Source of the DNA: JAYPWI01 sp038135065
GTDB lineage: Bacteria; Actinomycetota; Acidimicrobiia; Acidimicrobiales; Poriferisodalaceae
Direction: 5' to 3'
NCBI GenBank assembly: GCA_038135065.1
Contig: JAYPWI010000001.1
Span: 1-64,000 of the forward strand
DNA length: 64,000 nt
Under the pieces are notes generated by a model. The model was not told the DNA's origin. It was given only the letters and a program-made list of their open reading frames with translations, and ran no database searches. Both the position numbers and the translations under genes were made by a program. This document shows, one piece after another, positions 60,291-64,000 of this stretch. The stretch's first letter is position 1. Every line of letters begins with the position of its first letter.

Positions 60291-61630
60291 CGGTGGAACT
60301 CGTCGACCTCGTCGGAGGAATTGTCGGACGGGCGCAGCCGGGTGAGGACATCGAGGTCTACGCCGCCCGGGGTTCGTCGACCACCGTTCGGGCCTACGGG
60401 GGTCGGGTGGAGTCCCTCCGTTCGGGTGCCTCGCAGGGAATCGGGATCCGGGTGCTCGTCGGAGGCCGGCAGGGATTCGCCTCTGCAGGGTCCCTCGACC
60501 CCGACGTGGTGGACGAAACCCTTGCCGAGGCGCGGGAGAACGTGACCTTCGCCGAAGCCGACCCTCATCAGGGACTTGCCGAACCGGACGGAGTGAGCCC
60601 GCCGGGCCTGGACCTCAGTGATCGGTCCGTCCTCGGCCTGAGCGAAGACGATCGGGTGGCAATCGCGATCGACCTGGAACGTCGTTGCCTGGCTGCAGAC
60701 CCACGCATCACCGGTGTCCGTACCTCGGCCTGGTCCGACGGCTGGGGGGAAGCGGCGCTTGCCTCGACGCGCGGTATCTCCGTGTACTCCGAGGGTGGAA
60801 GCTGCTCAGTTGGCGTCCAGCCCCTGGCGGTCGAGGGTGGGGAGACCCAGATCGGCTACGGCGGCGACGCTGCGCGGCGACCGGACGAACTCGATCTCGA
60901 CCGGGTGGTGAGCGAGGCGGTGGAAGGGGCAACGGGCTTGCTCGGGGCGGTGAAACCGTCATCGGAGCGGGTGGTCGTGGTCCTCGAACCGTCGGTTGCT
61001 GCGGCCTTCCTCGGTGTGGTGGCTGGATCGCTGACCGGCGACCGTGTGGTCAAGGGTCGATCGCCCTTCGCCGATCGACTCGGGGACGAGATCGCTGCTG
61101 GTTGTCTGACCCTGGTCGATGATCCGACCGATCCCCGCTCGCTCGGGGCCGACAATCATGATGGTGAGGGCCTGGCGGCGCGTCGGAACGTGCTGATCGA
61201 TGGTGGTCGTCTCGATCACTTTCTTCACAACAGCTACACGGCTCGTCGGGCAGGTGGCAGGTCAACGGGTTCGGCGGTCCGGGGGGCGCGGTCTACCCCA
61301 TCGGTGGGTGTGCACGCCATGACGATCGCGCCCGGCGTCAGGACCCGTGAGCAGCTGTTCGCTGAGGTGGGCGACGGGATTTTCGTACGCGGCGTCAATG
61401 GGCTGCACAGCGGGGTGAACCCGGTCAGCGGCGATTTTTCGGTGGGTGCCTACGGCCACCGGATCAGAGGCGGCTCCCTGGCCGAACCGTTCAGGGAGGC
61501 AACCATTGCCTCGACCGTGCAGCGCATGCTGCTCGACATCATCGAGGTGGGTGGTGATTTCGAGTTCCTGCCCGGGGGAACGGGGATGGCGTCGCTCGTC
61601 GTCGCTGACATCGCCCTGTCCGGCACGTGA
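60287..61630 (+). CDS. pmbA: PmbA/TldE-like subunit
   Basis: The non-zinc partner of TldD, 447 residues, beginning at an ATG that shares 4 nt with the tldD stop. It lacks HExxxH, as expected for TldE, but shares the fold (VRAYGGRVESLRSGASQGIG, VVLEPSVAAAFLGVVAG, GVNGLHSGVNPVSGDFSVGA). The two usually process ribosomally made peptides or antitoxins. No precursor peptide is obvious nearby. Confidence 0.92.
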   Translation: MTVELVDLVGGIVGRAQPGEDIEVYAARGSSTTVRAYGGRVESLRSGASQGIGIRVLVGGRQGFASAGSLDPDVVDETLAEARENVTFAEADPHQGLAEPDGVSPPGLDLSDRSVLGLSEDDRVAIAIDLERRCLAADPRITGVRTSAWSDGWGEAALASTRGISVYSEGGSCSVGVQPLAVEGGETQIGYGGDAARRPDELDLDRVVSEAVEGATGLLGAVKPSSERVVVVLEPSVAAAFLGVVAGSLTGDRVVKGRSPFADRLGDEIAAGCLTLVDDPTDPRSLGADNHDGEGLAARRNVLIDGGRLDHFLHNSYTARRAGGRSTGSAVRGARSTPSVGVHAMTIAPGVRTREQLFAEVGDGIFVRGVNGLHSGVNPVSGDFSVGAYGHRIRGGSLAEPFREATIASTVQRMLLDIIEVGGDFEFLPGGTGMASLVVADIALSGT

Positions 61631-61676
61631 TCCCGATCGATCCAGCAGGCCTGTGACTGCGACGGCGGTCATTGGG

Positions 61677-61682
61677 TAGATT
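61677..61682 (+). promoter_or_regulatory. -10 box for leaderless PHP gene
   Basis: TAGATT lies 8 nt before the GTG at 61691. Confidence 0.4.
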
Positions 61683-61690
61683 CGAGCACC

Positions 61691-62404
61691 GTGCCCCGTA
61701 CCCCATCAGCCGAGGCCCTCGAACGGCACCCTCACCTCGGTGAACCCCGTCCGGCCGGGCATGTCCGCGTCGATCTCCATTCCCACACGATGTGGTCCGG
61801 CGACTCGACCACGACGCCCGAGGAGCTCGTCGAGTGTGTCTCGGCGAGCGGAATCGATGTGCTCTGCATCACGGATCACAATGCAGTCAGCGGCGCTCAT
61901 CAGCTTGAGGAGATCCTCGATTGCAGGGTGATCGTCGGCGAGGAACTGAAGACACACGCGGGCGAGATCATCGGGCTGTTCCTCAGCGAACGGATTCCCC
62001 AGGGCATCAACCCCGTCGAAGCGGCGGAGAACATCAGGGACCAGGGAGGGCTTGTCTACATCCCGCATCCCTTCGACCCAATGCGCAACAACCTTCGTCT
62101 AGACGTGCTCGACGATCTAGTGGCACGCGGTCTCGTCGATGGGATCGAAGTGCTCAACGGTAAGACGAGCCTGCGAAGCCTCAATCGACAGGCTGCCGAA
62201 TATGCGGCCCAGCACGGCCTGGCACCTGGGGCCGGGAGCGACGCCCACGTGGCGGAAGCGATCGGATCGGTGTACCACGAGATGCCTGATTTCGATGGAC
62301 CGTCGGAGTTCCTGGCCGCCATGCGCCAGGGCCGGGCCATCGGCCACCACTTCGACCCGCCTCGAAGGTGGCGGCCTCGTATCGTCCCATCCACTTCCAG
62401 CTAG
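61691..62404 (+). CDS. PHP domain metal-dependent phosphoesterase
   Basis: A 237-residue PHP-family protein. Metal ligands are seen in RVDLHSHTMWSGDSTTTPEE, GIDVLCITDHNAVSGA and YIPHPFDPMRNN, with a late His/Asp pair in GAGSDAHVAEAIG. Single-domain PHP proteins hydrolyse nucleotide or sugar phosphates; the substrate is unknown. Confidence 0.88.
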   Translation: MPRTPSAEALERHPHLGEPRPAGHVRVDLHSHTMWSGDSTTTPEELVECVSASGIDVLCITDHNAVSGAHQLEEILDCRVIVGEELKTHAGEIIGLFLSERIPQGINPVEAAENIRDQGGLVYIPHPFDPMRNNLRLDVLDDLVARGLVDGIEVLNGKTSLRSLNRQAAEYAAQHGLAPGAGSDAHVAEAIGSVYHEMPDFDGPSEFLAAMRQGRAIGHHFDPPRRWRPRIVPSTSS

Positions 62405-62466
62405 GGTGACCTCTTCAGGGGTCTGGAACTGCGCCTCTGGCCCTCGACTCGATTGTCGGCATCGCA

Positions 62467-63306
62467 ATGTCCCTCGTACATGCCCTCGTGCTCGGAATCA
62501 CTCAGGGGCTTGCTGAGTTTCTTCCCATTTCGTCGAGCGGCCATCTGGAGTTGGTCCCCTGGTTGTTGGGGTGGGACGACTTCGCCGGTGACGCTCGTCT
62601 GGAGAATGCCTTCGACGTGGCACTGCACGTCGGCACCCTCGTCGGCGCCCTCGCGTACCTGTGGTCTGATGTCGTCCGGTACACCCGTGCGGGGCTCGGC
62701 GCACTGATGGGGCGCCATGAGTGGAGCGCCGACGCGCGAATCGCCTGGATGCTGTTGGTGTCGGCGTTCCCGGCTGCGACGGTCGGGGTGCTGCTCGAGG
62801 GCTATCTGCTGGACCTGGCTGAGAACATCGTGCTGATCGCCGGCCTGCTGATCGTGTTCGGCATCCTCTTGTTCTGGGCAGATCGTCGACCCGCCGGTCG
62901 GTCGGGCCGAGCGGTCGATGCGTTCTCGTGGCGGGATGCTGCACTGATGGGGGCTGGCCAGGCGTGTGCCCTCCTGCCCGGTGTCAGCCGCAGTGGGGTC
63001 ACCATGACGGTGGGGCGTGCCCTGCACTTCGACCGGACCGCTGCGGCGCGGCTGGCCTTCCTCATGAGCCTTCCTCTCATCGGGGGAGCCGGCATCTACC
63101 GGGGGTTGACCGTCGCCTCAGACGGGTTCCCCGTCGAGATGCTGGGTGGGTTCCTGGTAGGGATGGCAGCAGCCACCCTCACCGGCTGGTGCGCAGTGTG
63201 GGCGACGCTGCGCTTCCTCCGCTCGAGGACCTACGCCCCGTTCGTGGCGTACCGACTGGTGGTGGGTTTCGGGATCTTGACGCTGGTGATGACGGGCGTT
63301 CGCTGA
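62467..63306 (+). CDS. uppP: Undecaprenyl-diphosphatase (BacA type)
   Basis: Recycles the lipid carrier of cell-wall synthesis by removing phosphate from undecaprenyl diphosphate. The 279-residue integral membrane protein has both family motifs: ITQGLAEFLPISSSGHLELV (the (E/Q)xxxE and SSSGH elements) and ACALLPGVSRSGVTMTVG. About seven membrane helices are readable. The extra charged loop WADRRPAGRSGRAVDAFSWR lies between helices, as in relatives. Confidence 0.94.
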   Translation: MSLVHALVLGITQGLAEFLPISSSGHLELVPWLLGWDDFAGDARLENAFDVALHVGTLVGALAYLWSDVVRYTRAGLGALMGRHEWSADARIAWMLLVSAFPAATVGVLLEGYLLDLAENIVLIAGLLIVFGILLFWADRRPAGRSGRAVDAFSWRDAALMGAGQACALLPGVSRSGVTMTVGRALHFDRTAAARLAFLMSLPLIGGAGIYRGLTVASDGFPVEMLGGFLVGMAAATLTGWCAVWATLRFLRSRTYAPFVAYRLVVGFGILTLVMTGVR

Positions 63307-63313
63307 TCGGCGC

Positions 63314-63937
63314 TCAGCCCACGAGCATGGGAACAACCGTCCCACCGATGGCTGCGGTGGCCAACAGCATCGCCCGAGATGGATCCACTTCCACCAACCA
63401 TTCGCCCGGGTGGACTGCGATCACCCGCCCCTCTATCACCACCACCTCCGATGGTCGTTCGCCGTACGGGTCGACCCGTTCGCTCACTGCCAATTCGACG
63501 AGCTGTCCCGCCTGGGGGACCAGGTCCGTTGACACGGGAACCGGTACGACTCGCATCCCGGGCCGGGCCACCCCAGCCATGTCGACCTCGGTGATCACGG
63601 CCCCTTGCGGCACCCTTCGCGCTACCCGTTGTACCGGGACCGCCGCATCGAGCGCAGAGGCTGGGGTCAGGGTGGAGGGGATCTCCACGACCTCCGTGTC
63701 GCTCGGAGCGACCGGCCCTGGCTCGAGGGTTCGTACCGCGCGGTGAACCGACACGGTCGTGCCCCAGGCCCGACGGGCTGCCGTGGCCGATTGCCGCGCG
63801 CTGCCCACCGCGGTGACTGCGACGATCACGATCAACGCCACGGCGAGCCAGTGGGTCCGGTCGGGATGTGACCACAGGGGAAGATTTCTACGAACCCGAT
63901 GAGATCGGCGTAGCGATGGGGTGATTGGCGCTGGCAC
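63314..63937 (-). CDS. SAF-domain protein (CpaB-like)
   Basis: A 207-residue protein with one N-terminal membrane helix (WLAVALIVIVAVTAVG) after a basic lead, then a SAF domain (VQRVARRVPQGAVITEVDM, LVPQAGQLVELAVSERVDPY), as in the CpaB/FlgA proteins that assist pilus or flagellar assembly. No tad or flagellar genes are in the window, so an actinobacterial envelope role is only a guess. It converges on uppP with an 8-nt gap. Start is a GTG at 63937. Confidence 0.75.
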   Translation of the reverse strand: MPAPITPSLRRSHRVRRNLPLWSHPDRTHWLAVALIVIVAVTAVGSARQSATAARRAWGTTVSVHRAVRTLEPGPVAPSDTEVVEIPSTLTPASALDAAVPVQRVARRVPQGAVITEVDMAGVARPGMRVVPVPVSTDLVPQAGQLVELAVSERVDPYGERPSEVVVIEGRVIAVHPGEWLVEVDPSRAMLLATAAIGGTVVPMLVG

Positions 63938-64000
63938 GGCAACTCCTCGTGCGGGTGTGAACCGGAGCGGGGAGGTGGGCGGGGAGTGCCAGATTCAGCT

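Overview
High-GC, gene-dense chromosomal DNA with short intergenic gaps, many GTG starts and many 4-nt GTGA or ATGA overlaps. The mycothiol ligase MshC, the DUF3516-type Ski2-like helicase, the actinobacterial PHA, acyl-CoA and nitrile genes, and a secreted protease ending in GYWMVAQDGGIFAFGDA-type repeats point to an actinobacterium, most likely the class Acidimicrobiia; the class is an inference. Ten Ns at 42566-42575 mark an assembly gap inside a mutase gene, and the left edge cuts a PHA synthase gene.

Layout. 1-4.8 kb: PHA synthase divergent from a TetR regulator, guaB, a 41-aa membrane peptide, and a MerB (organomercurial lyase)-like gene whose frame is interrupted by one UGA. 4.8-11 kb: a minus-strand string of AllA, PuuE-type allantoinase, an FAD sugar-lactone oxidase and a large helicase, each overlapping the next by 4 nt, preceded by a 2-hydroxyacid dehydrogenase. 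11-14 kb: P450, prmA, SMP-30. 14-20 kb: a minus-strand operon of an alpha/beta hydrolase, a UGSC-family selenoprotein, its coupled unknown partner, a MaoC protein and an SDR, divergent from cobalt-type nitrile hydratase (beta, alpha, accessory). 20-31 kb: HAD and NUDIX genes, a pair of ChaN-like paralogues, mshC, a ParA-like ATPase, RecB-like nuclease, enoyl-CoA hydratase, methyltransferase, and two tail-to-tail DNA glycosylases. 31-41 kb: P1 peptidase, two unknown proteins, a PLP deaminase, a small-ORF/RNA locus with an extreme Shine-Dalgarno, M20 peptidase, aminotransferase, pncB and an NAD-kinase-like gene. 41-50 kb: thiD, acyl-CoA mutase, lipoprotein, ABC-F, GNAT, subtilase with a structured 5' UTR, HxlR regulator and ECF sigma factor. 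50-64 kb: AcuI, NfuA, CcdA, HMG-CoA-synthase-like/DUF35 plus thiolase, hydrolase, dxs, PAP2, tldD/pmbA, PHP, uppP and a SAF-domain protein.

The main finding is evidence for selenocysteine use. The MerB-like frame (4130-4819) has an in-frame UGA at codon 157, about where MerB has its second catalytic cysteine, and it is followed by a 7-bp hairpin with a GGTC loop placed like a bacterial SECIS. The second frame (16841-17374) has UGA in the family motif U-G-S-C and is coupled by ATGA to a conserved unknown gene. A third in-frame UGA, much less certain, lies in a small ORF at 35233-35388. No sel genes are in the window, so the claim depends on selA, selB, selC and selD being found elsewhere in the genome.

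About fourteen genes have a TANNNT-like -10 box 5-8 nt before the start codon, suggesting leaderless transcription is common here.
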